NCBI RefSeq assembly: GCF_900220965.1 | Contig: NZ_OBQC01000008.1 | Coordinates: forward strand, 62,001-126,000 | Length of the DNA stretch: 64,000 nucleotides | Reading direction: 5' to 3' | From: Ureibacillus acetophenoni | GTDB lineage: Bacteria > Bacillota > Bacilli > Bacillales_A > Planococcaceae | In this document: positions 44,734-53,285 of the stretch, piece by piece | Numbering within the stretch: the first letter of the stretch is position 1 | Layout: each line of letters starts with the position of its first letter | Notes under the pieces: model-generated | Told to the model about the DNA's origin: nothing | Database searches by the model: none | Seen by the model: only the letters and a program-made list of their open reading frames with translations | Translations under genes and position numbers: made by a program

Positions 44734-44761
44734 AAACCCGATACTTCACGTTATCGGGTTT
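44734..44761 (-). terminator. Terminator of the UDG gene
   Basis: AAACCCGATA pairs with TATCGGGTTT; TTATTTATTTT follows on the minus strand. Confidence 0.85.
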
Positions 44762-44768
44762 CACTGTG

Positions 44769-45353
44769 TTAACTTGGTTTTGTTTGAAAATAACGTTCTG
44801 CGAGGAACTTCCAATCCTCTAAAAACAATGGCCATAAATTAGGTCGTCGTCGAACTGCTAATGGATGGTAGGCGACGGTTGTTTCATAACCTTGCACATC
44901 ATGCCAATTTCCCCGTAATGACTTCACATCTACTTCATGGTTTTGAAAAAAGGATTGAACTGCTACATTTCCAAGACAGAAAATAAACAGAGGTTTATTT
45001 AACTCTAGTTGTTGTGCGAAATGATTCATACAGATTTCTCTAGTTTTTTCCTTATCATATGCCTTTTTTGGTCTTCTTTTTAATACATAGGTTACATATA
45101 AATCATCAACTGTTAAACCAACCTCATTCGCTACTTTTTGTAAGGTTTGCCTCGTTCCACAGACAAAAGGCTTGTTTTCCCGATCTTCACGAGCGCCAGG
45201 ATTGTCCAACAAAATATAAATAGGTGCTTGTGAATTACCTTCTCCCCACACCATTCTAGTACCGTGCTTATCTAGACCACATTTATTGCAATCTTTTAAA
45301 TGTTCAGGTGTTGGCTCCTCTGGCCATAATGTGCAATCATTTGGCAATTTCAT
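44769..45353 (-). CDS. Uracil-DNA glycosylase superfamily protein
   Basis: This 194-residue protein is of the UDG family 4/5-like group, which removes uracil from DNA. Marks are CNKCGLDKHGTRMVWGEGN at the N-terminus (first Cys pair of a probable Fe-S cluster), LLDNPGAREDRENKPFVCG, the counterpart of GEAPGxxEDxxGxPFVG (catalytic loop, altered as DNPG), LGNVAVQSFF and AYHPLAVRRRP (the HPS-like motif). Other cysteines (PFVCG, REICMNHF) may complete the cluster. The altered catalytic loop makes substrate choice uncertain. It is a single gene divergent from the phosphatase. Confidence 0.82.
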   Translation of the reverse strand: MKLPNDCTLWPEEPTPEHLKDCNKCGLDKHGTRMVWGEGNSQAPIYILLDNPGAREDRENKPFVCGTRQTLQKVANEVGLTVDDLYVTYVLKRRPKKAYDKEKTREICMNHFAQQLELNKPLFIFCLGNVAVQSFFQNHEVDVKSLRGNWHDVQGYETTVAYHPLAVRRRPNLWPLFLEDWKFLAERYFQTKPS

Positions 45354-45441
45354 TCCCTCCCGAAATAAATTAAATATAGTATAGGTTGCGAAATATCGAT
45401 TGAGTATGGTAAAAGTTACTAAAAGGGGAAAGGGTGATAGA

Positions 45442-46065
45442 ATGTTAAGACTTTATGTAGTTAGACACGGGGAAACGGTTTGGAATACGGAAAAAAAACT
45501 ACAAGGATGGAAAGACTCACAATTAACTGAAAGTGGAATTGAAAATGCGATTTTACTTGGTAATCGATTAAAAAATATAGATTTTCAATCAATCTACACG
45601 AGTCCTAGTGGCCGAACGAAAGAAACAGCAAAATTAGTATCAGGTGATAGAAATCAAATTATTATTAAAGATGAGAACCTTAGAGAAATTAATCTTGGTG
45701 ACTGGGAAGGTCGAACTCATGACCACATTAAAGAAAAGTATCCAAATGATTTTGATGCATTTTGGAATAAACCCCACCTATACAAATCTGATTCGGGTGA
45801 AGATTTCTATCAACTAAATGAAAGAGTTAAACAATTTTTAGAACGAGTTAAATCAGAACAGGTATTTGGAAATATATTAATAGTTACTCATACTGTATTT
45901 ATAAAGACTTTATTGGCGCATTGTAAAAACTTATCGTTAGACCAATTATGGGGTCCACCTTTTATTCACGATACGAGTTTATCTATTATTGAACTAAATG
46001 AAGGAGAATTTAAAATCATAGTAGAAGCTGATATTAGCCACAAAAATATGGAGTCTGCCAAATGA
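45442..46065 (+). CDS. Histidine phosphatase (phosphoglycerate mutase-like)
   Basis: This 207-residue cytoplasmic phosphatase has the catalytic motif VVRHGET with His9. Other marks are SQLTESG, YTSPSGRTKETA, LREINLGDWEG with the proton-donor Glu, and VTHTVFIKTLL with the second His. Family members dephosphorylate sugars, nucleotides, or cobalamin and PLP precursors; the substrate is not readable. The start is ATG 45442 after AAAGGGTGA. Its stop overlaps the Nudix gene's ATG (ATGA), so the two are translated together, which suggests linked substrates such as nucleotide metabolites. Confidence 0.88.
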   Translation: MLRLYVVRHGETVWNTEKKLQGWKDSQLTESGIENAILLGNRLKNIDFQSIYTSPSGRTKETAKLVSGDRNQIIIKDENLREINLGDWEGRTHDHIKEKYPNDFDAFWNKPHLYKSDSGEDFYQLNERVKQFLERVKSEQVFGNILIVTHTVFIKTLLAHCKNLSLDQLWGPPFIHDTSLSIIELNEGEFKIIVEADISHKNMESAK

Positions 46066-46526
46066 TAAGGAAGGCTGTAGGAGCAATCGTCTATCAAGGT
46101 ACTGAAATACTATTAGTTTATAAAGTTAAGAGAAGCTTACTTAAAGACGAGGACCAACACTATTTAGGAAAGTGGGATTTTCCAAAGGGTGGTGTTGAAA
46201 ATGGCGATCAAACCATTGAGAATTCCATCTTAAGAGAACTAAAAGAAGAGACTGGTTCCACTCAATATGAAGTAATCAATCAATTAGATGAAAAAATTAG
46301 GTTTTCATTTAATAAGGACTTTACGAATAAAACAGGATTTACTGAACAGGAAACAACGATGTTTCTTGTAAAATATGTGGGCGATCGATCTGACTTGGTT
46401 CCAAATGATAATGAAATAAAGGAAATTAAATTTGTTCCAGTTGATGAGGCAGGAGACATTTTAACACACGAAGAGACTAAAAAATTGTTTGAGTGCCAGG
46501 TACTCAAACAATTTAAACACAATTGA
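46062..46526 (+). CDS. Nudix hydrolase
   Basis: This 154-residue enzyme hydrolyses a nucleoside diphosphate linked to another group. The Nudix box runs GVENGDQTIENSILRELKEETGS: the REL-EE-G core is intact, but the first Glu of GX5E is Gln. The N-terminus (AVGAIVYQGTEILLVYK, GKWDFPKGG) is of the diadenosine-polyphosphate or MutT type. The start overlaps the preceding phosphatase stop (ATGA). The last ~12 codons lie in a dispersed palindrome (46484-46514), so the C-terminus is probably repeat-derived. The FNT gene starts 16 bases later. Confidence 0.85.
   Translation: MIRKAVGAIVYQGTEILLVYKVKRSLLKDEDQHYLGKWDFPKGGVENGDQTIENSILRELKEETGSTQYEVINQLDEKIRFSFNKDFTNKTGFTEQETTMFLVKYVGDRSDLVPNDNEIKEIKFVPVDEAGDILTHEETKKLFECQVLKQFKHN
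46484..46514. repeat. Palindromic repeat overlapping the end of the Nudix gene
   Basis: AAATTGTTTGAGT and ACTCAAACAATTT are perfect 13-base arms around GCCAG. Its core word (GCCAGGTACTCAAACAATT) is related to the 34-bp tandem unit at 37093. It encodes the last residues of the Nudix protein. Confidence 0.8.
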
Positions 46527-46542
46527 ACACAGGGGGATGGGG

Positions 46543-47322
46543 ATGGACTATAATCCGAAAGAAATTGTGGAAATTGCGATCCAAAAAGGAACTGAAAAAG
46601 TAAAAATGTCTATTCCAACAATGTTCTTTTTAGGATTTTTAGGTGGGGCTTTTATTGCAATTGGTTATCTAGCGTGTATTCGGATGACTGGCACAATACC
46701 TGCCGAGTGGGGAAGCTTCGCAACATTTTTAGGGGCTAGTGTCTTTCCGTTAGGACTCATTTTAATTGTTATAGGTGGTGGGGAATTAGTTACTGGCAAC
46801 ATGATGATGGTTAGCATCGCCTATCTTGCTAGGAAGATAAAACTTATACAATTAGTCCAAAGTTGGTTTTGGATTACTATCTTTAATTTACTTGGAGCTA
46901 TATTTGTTGCTTATTTTTTTGGACATTTTATAGGGTTGACGGAAGGCGACTTTTTGGAAAAAACAATACATACTGCAAATGGGAAAGTTGAGGCAAGTTT
47001 TTGGGAAGCATTCGTTTCTGGAATCGGTTGTAATTGGCTTGTCGCAATGGCAGTTTGGTTAAGTTTTGGTGCAAAAAGTATTAGTGGGAAAATATTAGCA
47101 ATCTGGTTCCCTATTATGGGGTTTGTATTAATTGGTTTCCAACACGTCGTAGCTAATATGTTTATCATACCTGCTGCGATTTTTGCTGGTGAGTTATCTT
47201 GGAGCGAATTTTTGTTAAACATAATTCCAGTGTTTTTAGGTAATGCTGTTGGCGCAGTAGTATTTGTTAGTATGTTTTATTATTTATCTTTTAAAACTGA
47301 GGAAAGTAAGGTTGAATATTAA
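46543..47322 (+). CDS. Formate/nitrite transporter family channel
   Basis: This 259-residue membrane protein has six helices and belongs to the FNT (FocA/NirC/YrhG) family, which passes formate, nitrite or related small anions as pentamers. Family marks are GGAFIAIGYL, GGGELVTGNMMM, GIGCNWLVAMAVWL and GFQHVVANMF, with the conserved pore His. The start is ATG 46543 (MDYNPKEIVE), six bases after AGGGGG; the ATG at 46537 abuts that site. It follows the phosphatase/Nudix pair by 16 bases and may be co-transcribed with it. Substrate is not readable; there is no formate lyase or nitrite reductase nearby. Confidence 0.9.
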   Translation: MDYNPKEIVEIAIQKGTEKVKMSIPTMFFLGFLGGAFIAIGYLACIRMTGTIPAEWGSFATFLGASVFPLGLILIVIGGGELVTGNMMMVSIAYLARKIKLIQLVQSWFWITIFNLLGAIFVAYFFGHFIGLTEGDFLEKTIHTANGKVEASFWEAFVSGIGCNWLVAMAVWLSFGAKSISGKILAIWFPIMGFVLIGFQHVVANMFIIPAAIFAGELSWSEFLLNIIPVFLGNAVGAVVFVSMFYYLSFKTEESKVEY

Positions 47323-47422
47323 GCTAGTGTAGTAAAACGACCTTCGTTAACCATGCTAAAAAGGAAAGTATAAAAACATAATCTAGAAACAGACTAGTAC
47401 TAAAATGACTTGGGGGTACACT

Positions 47423-47656
47423 ATGTCTGATAAAAAACCAAATCCGGATAACAGATCCAATAACGTTGAACGACTTCATGACATGATTGAAAATACGGAA
47501 AGAAAATTACAAGAAGCAGAAATTAGTGCGGAGTTTGAACCGCCTGAAAAACGAACGTGGATTAAAGAAAAAAATGAACGCCGCCGCCAATCAATTGAGG
47601 CCATGAAGGAAGAAATGAAAGACGAAATGGATGCGCGGAAAAAAGGGGAAGTCTAG
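47423..47656 (+). CDS. tlp: Small acid-soluble spore protein Tlp
   Basis: This 77-residue, highly charged spore protein is of the Tlp family. Recognisable features are KPNPDNRSNNVERLHDMIENTE near the N-terminus and NERRRQSIEAMKEEMKDEM in the C-terminal part; it has no cysteine and one Trp. In Bacillus, tlp is expressed in the forespore, but I found no convincing sigma-G promoter here. The start is ATG 47423 with GGGGGT upstream. It is monocistronic with a good terminator. It is the clearest sign in this window of an endospore former. Confidence 0.88.
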   Translation: MSDKKPNPDNRSNNVERLHDMIENTERKLQEAEISAEFEPPEKRTWIKEKNERRRQSIEAMKEEMKDEMDARKKGEV

Positions 47657-47662
47657 ATAAAA

Positions 47663-47700
47663 GCCAGAGACAAGTGAAAAGTCTCTGGTTTTTTATTTTT
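47663..47700 (+). terminator. Intrinsic terminator
   Basis: CCAGAGAC pairs with GTCTCTGG, followed by a long T-rich tail. Confidence 0.9.
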
Positions 47701-47817
47701 TCGAACAAGTAAGAATGACGGTTTCCCTAGCATTGTATAAAAATACCATATATGATGAATGATAGAAAGGTATTCTTATGAAGAAATAAAAAATCATTTA
47801 ATTAGGAGGAAATATAT

Positions 47818-48213
47818 ATGGGAAGAGTATTACATTTTGAAATTCATGTAGAAGATATGGAACGTGCAAAAAAGTTTTATGGTGAAGTTTTTGGTTGGAA
47901 GTATGAAGACTATAGTAATTATGCGGGAATACCTTATTTCGGAGCAATCACTGGAGATGATGGTACACCAGGAATTAATGGAGCACTCATGCAAAGACAA
48001 GGAGTTGCACCTGAAGTAGGTCAGCCTACTAATTCATTTGTATGTACGATAGGTGTAGAAGATTACGACTCTACGGAAGCAAAAATTCTTGAGCTTGGTG
48101 GGAAAGTTGTCTTACCTAAATACGCATTGCCAGGCATGGCTTGGCAAGGTTATTACATTGATACTGAGGGGAATATTATCGGTATTCATCAACCAGATCC
48201 AAATGCAAAATAG
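47818..48213 (+). CDS. VOC (glyoxalase-fold) family protein
   Basis: This 131-residue protein of the vicinal-oxygen-chelate superfamily has two beta-alpha-beta units. HFEIHVEDMERAKKFYGEVFGW is the classic first unit, with its metal-binding His; the second is FVCTIGVEDYDSTEAKILELGG, ending IDTEGNIIGIHQPD with the Glu/His region. Members include glyoxalases, dioxygenases and antibiotic-binding proteins, and this short form has no assigned substrate. AGGAGG precedes the ATG. The next gene is about 105 bases downstream with no terminator between, so co-transcription is possible. Confidence 0.87.
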   Translation: MGRVLHFEIHVEDMERAKKFYGEVFGWKYEDYSNYAGIPYFGAITGDDGTPGINGALMQRQGVAPEVGQPTNSFVCTIGVEDYDSTEAKILELGGKVVLPKYALPGMAWQGYYIDTEGNIIGIHQPDPNAK

Positions 48214-48318
48214 AAATTTATTAAAACCCTTTAGTAGCTGTTATTACTTGTTACTTGTTATCCTAACAGTAGGTATCAATTATAAAATGATAGATGCTAT
48301 TTTTAGGGGGTAATTATA

Positions 48319-48777
48319 ATGGATCAATTTATGATAAGAGCAGTTGAACTTGCTATAAATAATGTTCAAGATGGTGGACAACCCTTTGGAGCAGTGCTTG
48401 TAAAAGGCGATGAAGTGATAGCTGAAGGGGTAAACGAGCTGCATAAGAACTTTGATATAAGCGGTCATGCTGAATTGTTAGCAATTAGACGTGCTCAAAA
48501 ACAATTACAAACGAATGATTTAACAGGATATACAATGTATGCGAGTGGAGAACCGTGTGCAATGTGTTTAACGGCAATGTACTTTGCGGGAATTGAGGAA
48601 ATATTTTTTTGCCAATCCGTTGATGATGCATCTAAAGTGGGGCTTGGAAAGTCTAAATTTATTTATGATGAATTAAAGAAACCAAGGGAACAACGTCAAC
48701 TAAAAATCAAACAAATGAACCTAACAACTGGTCATGTTAATCCAATGTTACTTTGGAATGATAAAGCTAAACAGTAA
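48319..48777 (+). CDS. Nucleoside/guanine deaminase-type cytidine-deaminase-fold enzyme
   Basis: This 152-residue zinc-dependent deaminase has zinc ligands in GHAELLAI (His, with the catalytic Glu) and EPCAMCLTAM (two Cys). The pattern QPFGAVLVKGDEVIAEG, the length and the domain-swapped-type C-terminus resemble B. subtilis guanine deaminase (GuaD), but tRNA or cytosine deaminase relatives cannot be excluded; there are no purine-catabolic neighbours. AGGGGG precedes the ATG. It is followed by a bidirectional terminator shared with the LuxR-type gene. Confidence 0.87.
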   Translation: MDQFMIRAVELAINNVQDGGQPFGAVLVKGDEVIAEGVNELHKNFDISGHAELLAIRRAQKQLQTNDLTGYTMYASGEPCAMCLTAMYFAGIEEIFFCQSVDDASKVGLGKSKFIYDELKKPREQRQLKIKQMNLTTGHVNPMLLWNDKAKQ

Positions 48778-48810
48778 AATAATATATTGCACCCAAATTA
48801 TAATTTCACT

Positions 48811-48844
48811 AAAAATGTGTGAGTTCTATAGCTCACACATTTTT
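48811..48844. terminator. Bidirectional terminator
   Basis: AAAAATGTGTGAG pairs perfectly with CTCACACATTTTT, between convergent genes. Confidence 0.9.
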
Positions 48845-48859
48845 CTTTTATTATTATGA

Positions 48860-49549
48860 TTAAAAATTTTGTGCCATATAAATCGCTACAGCATGGGCAC
48901 GATTTTTGGCATCTAATTTAACCATTATTGATTTAATGTATTGTTTGATTGTTGCTTCACTAAGAGATAATAAGTAGGTCATTTCCTTAGTGGAAAGACC
49001 ATTTGTTAAAGCATTCATTACTTCGACTTCCCTTGGGCTTAATTTAGGATGCGGCTGTACTTGTGGTTGAATTAATAGTTCACCTGCATGTTTACCGAAT
49101 ACTGACAACTCTTCTAATTCTAGAGGGTTAAATTGAATATTCTTCTGAACAAACTCACATAGCATGTAGGCAATCGTTAATTGATTTATCATAATTGGAA
49201 TGACAAGAAGAGCATATAATGGCTCAGATCGGGTGTATCTACTTGTTATTTGAGTTATAATATCTTGTCCAGTATAGTAGAACGGTTTCTGTTTCTCTAT
49301 CGGCTCTCTAATAATTGGTAATGAACGAATATCGTCTCGAATATAGTTAATTGCCTGAAAGCGGCCGTTTTCCAACATGGCAACCCCTTCTCCAACAAAC
49401 CCAACCGGACTAAAACGAAAGAATAATTGTCTTCTCCCTTTATATAGTTCATCAAAAGTTCGGAGGATAAAACAAATCTTCTCTTCTTGGGTTTGTAAAT
49501 TTATCCCATCTCTTAAATTCTCTTTCATTGTCCATAAATTTATTTGCAT
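48860..49549 (-). CDS. LuxR-type transcriptional regulator
   Basis: This 229-residue DNA-binding regulator has an N-terminal ~150 residues that look like a GAF-type sensor (FRFSPVGFVGEGVAML, PIMINQLTIAYMLCEFV), so it may bind a small ligand. The C-terminal LuxR/GerE helix-turn-helix is KLSPREVEVMNALTNGLSTK, EMTYLLSLSEATIKQYI, MVKLDAKNRAHAV. There is no receiver domain, so it is not a classical two-component regulator. It is divergent from the esterase/monooxygenase/hydrolase genes across 185 bases that hold a perfect dyad at 49686-49706, and probably controls them. Confidence 0.85.
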   Translation of the reverse strand: MQINLWTMKENLRDGINLQTQEEKICFILRTFDELYKGRRQLFFRFSPVGFVGEGVAMLENGRFQAINYIRDDIRSLPIIREPIEKQKPFYYTGQDIITQITSRYTRSEPLYALLVIPIMINQLTIAYMLCEFVQKNIQFNPLELEELSVFGKHAGELLIQPQVQPHPKLSPREVEVMNALTNGLSTKEMTYLLSLSEATIKQYIKSIMVKLDAKNRAHAVAIYMAQNF

Positions 49550-49685
49550 TCAATCACCCCTTTATTAAAAGTATGCTGAAACATATACGAAAAGTAGTAA
49601 ATCTATCAAATTTTCATCCCTTTTAGATATAAAAAATAACCAAAAGTAGGAATAGGGAGAAGATTAATAGTTTGATAACATAAAG

Positions 49686-49706
49686 TTGCATACACTAGCG
49701 ATGCAA
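49686..49706. promoter_or_regulatory. Putative operator dyad of the LuxR-type regulator
   Basis: TTGCAT, nine bases, ATGCAA: perfect 6-base arms. A second, wider pair (TATCAAA near 49595 and TTTGATA near 49671) flanks the same promoter region. Confidence 0.5.
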
Positions 49707-49734
49707 AATTGGGGAAAGGGTGGATGCAAGTATA

Positions 49735-50661
49735 ATGGGGTTAACAAATAACGCAAAGGCGTATCTTGAAGCTTTTTACAGTGGACCTAAGAAAATTCAA
49801 GAACTAGAGCCTAATGTTGTACGTGCAGCAATGAGTGGCGCTCCTATTCCAGAAAATATAGAAGTACCACCAATAAGTAAAGTTGAAGATTGCCGTATTC
49901 CTGTTGAAGGTGGAGAAATTACTGTCCGAGTATATACTCCAGAAGGAGAAGGACCATTCCCACTATTTGTTTATTATCATGGTGGCGGTTGGGTGATAGG
50001 GAATTTGGAAACATCTGATGCTGGATGCCGTTTGCTAGCAGAAAAAACAGGCCGAGTCGTTGTATCAGTTGACTACCGTCTAGCACCTGAATTTAAGTTC
50101 CCTATACCTGTTGAGGATAGTTATACAGCTCTTTGTTGGGCGCATGAAAATGCAGCAGAACTAAATGCTCTTGGTGATGATATTGCTGTTGGTGGAGATT
50201 CTGCTGGGGGTAATCTTTCTATTGTTATGTCAATTATTAGTCAAGAAAGATCCGGACCGAATATAACTGCGCAGGCATTAATTTACCCTGCTACAAACTT
50301 TGACTTTACAACACCGTCATATGAAAAGTTTGGGGATGGTTATGGTCTTGATAAGGATTTAATGATTTGGTTTGGTGAGTATTACGTAAATAGCGAAGAA
50401 GAATATAAAAGTGTGTATGCATCGCCTTTGTTATATGAAGATGTAAGCGCTTTACCACCCGCTATTATTGTAGCAGCTGAAAATGACGTACTTGTTTATG
50501 AAGGTGCTCAATATCGAGATAAGTTAAAAGAGGCTGGGGTAAAGGTGGGTTACACTGTTCTACCTGGAAGTATACACGGATACTTCAGTAATATGGCCAT
50601 TTTTGCTGATGAAACTAAAGCCACTGTGGATGAAATTGCTACATTCTTAAAAAGTTTATAA
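49735..50661 (+). CDS. Alpha/beta-hydrolase, hormone-sensitive-lipase type
   Basis: This 308-residue esterase has the oxyanion motif HGGGW (82-86) and nucleophile Ser156 in GDSAGG (154-159), with the Asp in AAENDVLVYEG and the His in GSIHGY near the end: a complete triad. HSL-type enzymes prefer short to medium acyl esters. The gene heads a run of three co-directional genes with a Baeyer-Villiger monooxygenase second, so it may cleave the ester made by that enzyme. I choose ATG 49735 (MGLTNNAK); GTG 49720 in the same frame lies within the purine-rich ribosome binding region. Confidence 0.88.
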   Translation: MGLTNNAKAYLEAFYSGPKKIQELEPNVVRAAMSGAPIPENIEVPPISKVEDCRIPVEGGEITVRVYTPEGEGPFPLFVYYHGGGWVIGNLETSDAGCRLLAEKTGRVVVSVDYRLAPEFKFPIPVEDSYTALCWAHENAAELNALGDDIAVGGDSAGGNLSIVMSIISQERSGPNITAQALIYPATNFDFTTPSYEKFGDGYGLDKDLMIWFGEYYVNSEEEYKSVYASPLLYEDVSALPPAIIVAAENDVLVYEGAQYRDKLKEAGVKVGYTVLPGSIHGYFSNMAIFADETKATVDEIATFLKSL

Positions 50662-50731
50662 GTAGATTGAAGAATTGCAAACTGTCTAACGAAAATCATT
50701 GTTTTCCTACAAAAAATTAAGGGGGGTTCCT

Positions 50732-52351
50732 ATGGGAACGAAACAATTTGATGCAGTTGTAGTAGGTGCAGGATTTGCTGGTCTTTATATGCTTCATAAA
50801 TTAAGAGAACGCGGTTTAAACGTAAGAGTAATTGAAGCTGCAGATGGAGTAGGTGGAACATGGTATTGGAGCCGCTACCCTGGAGCTCGTTGTGATTCTG
50901 ATTCTATCTATTATAGTTTTACATTCTCTAAAGAATTATATGGAAAATGGCGTTGGCCAGAGCGCTATTCAGCACAACCTGATATTTTAAGATATTTAAA
51001 TTTCGTTGCTGACGAGCTTGATCTTAGAAAAGATATTCAGTTTGAAACGCGTGTAACGAAAGCAAGTTTTAATGAAAAAACGAAAAAATGGGAAATTGAA
51101 ACAGATACGAATGAGAAACTTGAAGCGAAATACTTTATCAGTGGTGTAGGATGCTTATCAACAACAAACATTCCACCGTTTGAAGGTGTGGAGTCATTCA
51201 AAGGTGAAACGTACCATACTGGACGATGGCCACATGAAAAAGTAGATTTTACTGGTAAACGTGTTGTAGTTATCGGAAATGGATCAAGTGGTGTACAGGC
51301 TATGCCAATTATTGCAGAGGAAGCAAAAGAGCTGACTTTATTAATGCGCACACCTCACTATGTGGCTGAAGCAAGAAACCACCCTCTTACAAAAGAACAG
51401 CAAGATGAAGCGATAGCTAACTATGATGATATTCGTGATGCATTCTTTTCTACACCGGGTGGAATTAAATTTTATACTACAGGAAAATCTGCAACAGAAT
51501 TTACACCCGAGGAGCAAAAGAAAGCTTTGGACTATGTGTGGGAAACTGGTGGTTTAGCACTAGGTGGCGTGTTCCCAGATGTTAGTGTGAATAAGGAGTC
51601 AAACTTTGTAGTATCTCAATATGTACGGGATAAAATTGATGAAATTGTTGAAGATGAGGAAACGGCAAAAGCACTACATCCAGATTACTATATTAATACA
51701 AAACGTTTGATCATAGGAACTAATTATTATGAAATTTTTAATCGTGAGAATGTGAATTTGGTTACATTAAAAGATAATCCAATTGTCCGTATAACAGAAA
51801 ATGGTGTAGAACTACAAAACGGCACAATTGAATGTGATGCAATTGTATTTGCAACTGGTTATGACTCAATGACAGGTTCAATTTTAAGAATGGATATTAG
51901 AGGTCGCGATGGTCAACCATTGAAAGAAAAATGGGAAGACGGAAAAGCTGTAAAAACATATTTAGGACTATCTGTACAGAATTTCCCGAACTTCTTTATG
52001 ATCACAGGTCCACAAAGCCCATCTGTATTAACAAATATGCCATCTGCAATTGAACAGCATGTTGATTGGATTGACAGATGTATTGAATATTTAGAAGAAA
52101 ACAATATTCAATTAATTGAGGCAAATGAGGAATCAGAGATTGAATGGGCTAAACACTGTGATGATATTGCAGATCAAACATTATTCCCATATACAAATTC
52201 TTGGTACACAGGTGCAAACTTAGATGGTACAAAACGTAGTGGCTTTATCATTTATGTTGGTGGTTTAAATAACTATAGAAAAATTTGTGATGAAGTTGCG
52301 GATAAAAATTATGAAGGTTTCACTTTAGATGTAGCAAACGTATTAAATTAG
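50732..52351 (+). CDS. Baeyer-Villiger-type flavin monooxygenase
   Basis: This 539-residue FAD- and NADPH-dependent enzyme inserts one oxygen next to a ketone to give an ester or lactone. The FAD-binding GAGFAG is at 12-17, the type I BVMO fingerprint FKGETYHTGRWP at 156-167 (FxGxxxHxxxWP), and NADPH-binding GNGSSG at 182-187; length fits cyclohexanone-monooxygenase relatives (~540). The start is ATG 50732 after AAGGGGGG. It sits between two esterase-type hydrolase genes and downstream of a divergent LuxR-type regulator, the layout of a ketone catabolic unit. The native ketone is unknown. Confidence 0.92.
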   Translation: MGTKQFDAVVVGAGFAGLYMLHKLRERGLNVRVIEAADGVGGTWYWSRYPGARCDSDSIYYSFTFSKELYGKWRWPERYSAQPDILRYLNFVADELDLRKDIQFETRVTKASFNEKTKKWEIETDTNEKLEAKYFISGVGCLSTTNIPPFEGVESFKGETYHTGRWPHEKVDFTGKRVVVIGNGSSGVQAMPIIAEEAKELTLLMRTPHYVAEARNHPLTKEQQDEAIANYDDIRDAFFSTPGGIKFYTTGKSATEFTPEEQKKALDYVWETGGLALGGVFPDVSVNKESNFVVSQYVRDKIDEIVEDEETAKALHPDYYINTKRLIIGTNYYEIFNRENVNLVTLKDNPIVRITENGVELQNGTIECDAIVFATGYDSMTGSILRMDIRGRDGQPLKEKWEDGKAVKTYLGLSVQNFPNFFMITGPQSPSVLTNMPSAIEQHVDWIDRCIEYLEENNIQLIEANEESEIEWAKHCDDIADQTLFPYTNSWYTGANLDGTKRSGFIIYVGGLNNYRKICDEVADKNYEGFTLDVANVLN

Positions 52352-52423
52352 AAGAATTACTCCCCCTTTTGATTTACAATTGACCTATTTGGTAATGGTA
52401 TATGTAAAAGGGGGAGTGTGTGT

Positions 52424-53161
52424 ATGTTAAATTATAAAAGGCGTGGCAACGGTGAAGTTTTAGTTATGGTGCACGGTTTTTTAGGGTCACTGAACATATT
52501 TTCCGACGTAATGAATGATCTATCTTCTCAATTTGATATCGTTGTAATTGATCTACCTGGTCATGGTCAAAGTAAGATTGAAAAAGACTCTTATTCTGTG
52601 TACGATTATGCAAATGCAGTAGCAGAAATATTGGAGCATGAAGGGATAAGAGAAGCAACATGGTTAGGTCATTCAATGGGTGGTTATATAGTATTAGCCG
52701 CGTTGGAAAAGAATATTGCCACAATAAACCGTGCAATACTTGCTTATTCTTCGGATTTATCTGATTCAAATGAACAAATTGAAAAGCGTTCTAAGCAGCA
52801 AAAACAAATATCAGATTTAGGGGTTAAGGAATTTGTGGATGAAGTAATAGGTGCATTTTTCAGTGAAAATGCACAAAATGATAAAATTGAATTTGCTAAG
52901 CAAATTGCTTATCAAGCTTCTCCAGAAGGATTAATTATTGCATTAGAATCTATGAAATCTCGACCTAATCAACATCAATTTGTTGAACAAATGTCGACGC
53001 CACTATTAGTGATTGAAGGCACAGAAGATAAAGTTGTAAAACCAATTATAACAAGTAATCCAAATGTTCAGAAGGTCTATACGGATACAGGACATCTTGG
53101 AATGTTAGAAGATCCTAAAAAATTTATATCAGCAATCTATAAATTTATGAAAAATGTGTAA
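52424..53161 (+). CDS. Alpha/beta-hydrolase
   Basis: This 245-residue single-domain hydrolase has oxyanion segment MVHGFLGS, nucleophile elbow GHSMGG and Asp in VIEGTEDKVV, with the His in TDTGHLGML: a full triad. It resembles the MenH/lactone-hydrolase group; because it follows the monooxygenase by about 70 bases, an ester- or lactone-opening role is more likely than menaquinone synthesis. The start is ATG 52424 with GGGGGAG seven bases before. The terminator stem begins inside its last codons. Confidence 0.87.
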   Translation: MLNYKRRGNGEVLVMVHGFLGSLNIFSDVMNDLSSQFDIVVIDLPGHGQSKIEKDSYSVYDYANAVAEILEHEGIREATWLGHSMGGYIVLAALEKNIATINRAILAYSSDLSDSNEQIEKRSKQQKQISDLGVKEFVDEVIGAFFSENAQNDKIEFAKQIAYQASPEGLIIALESMKSRPNQHQFVEQMSTPLLVIEGTEDKVVKPIITSNPNVQKVYTDTGHLGMLEDPKKFISAIYKFMKNV

Positions 53162-53184
53162 GTCAAAAGGCTTACACATTTTTT
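53150..53184 (+). terminator. Terminator of the monooxygenase cluster
   Basis: AAAAATGTGTAAG pairs with CTTACACATTTTT and overlaps the stop codon of the hydrolase. Confidence 0.9.
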
Positions 53185-53285
53185 TATTTCCTTTAAATAA
53201 TCATGTGTTTTGTAGCATATTGTTGTAATGAGTTGAATGGCAGTTACTAAAGTAATTGCCAAAATAGTAGAAAGGAGGTGGATTG

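Noticed and set aside
47360-47400. Sigma-G promoter for tlp
   Set aside because: A CATAATC word resembles the -10, but no -35 lies at the right distance.
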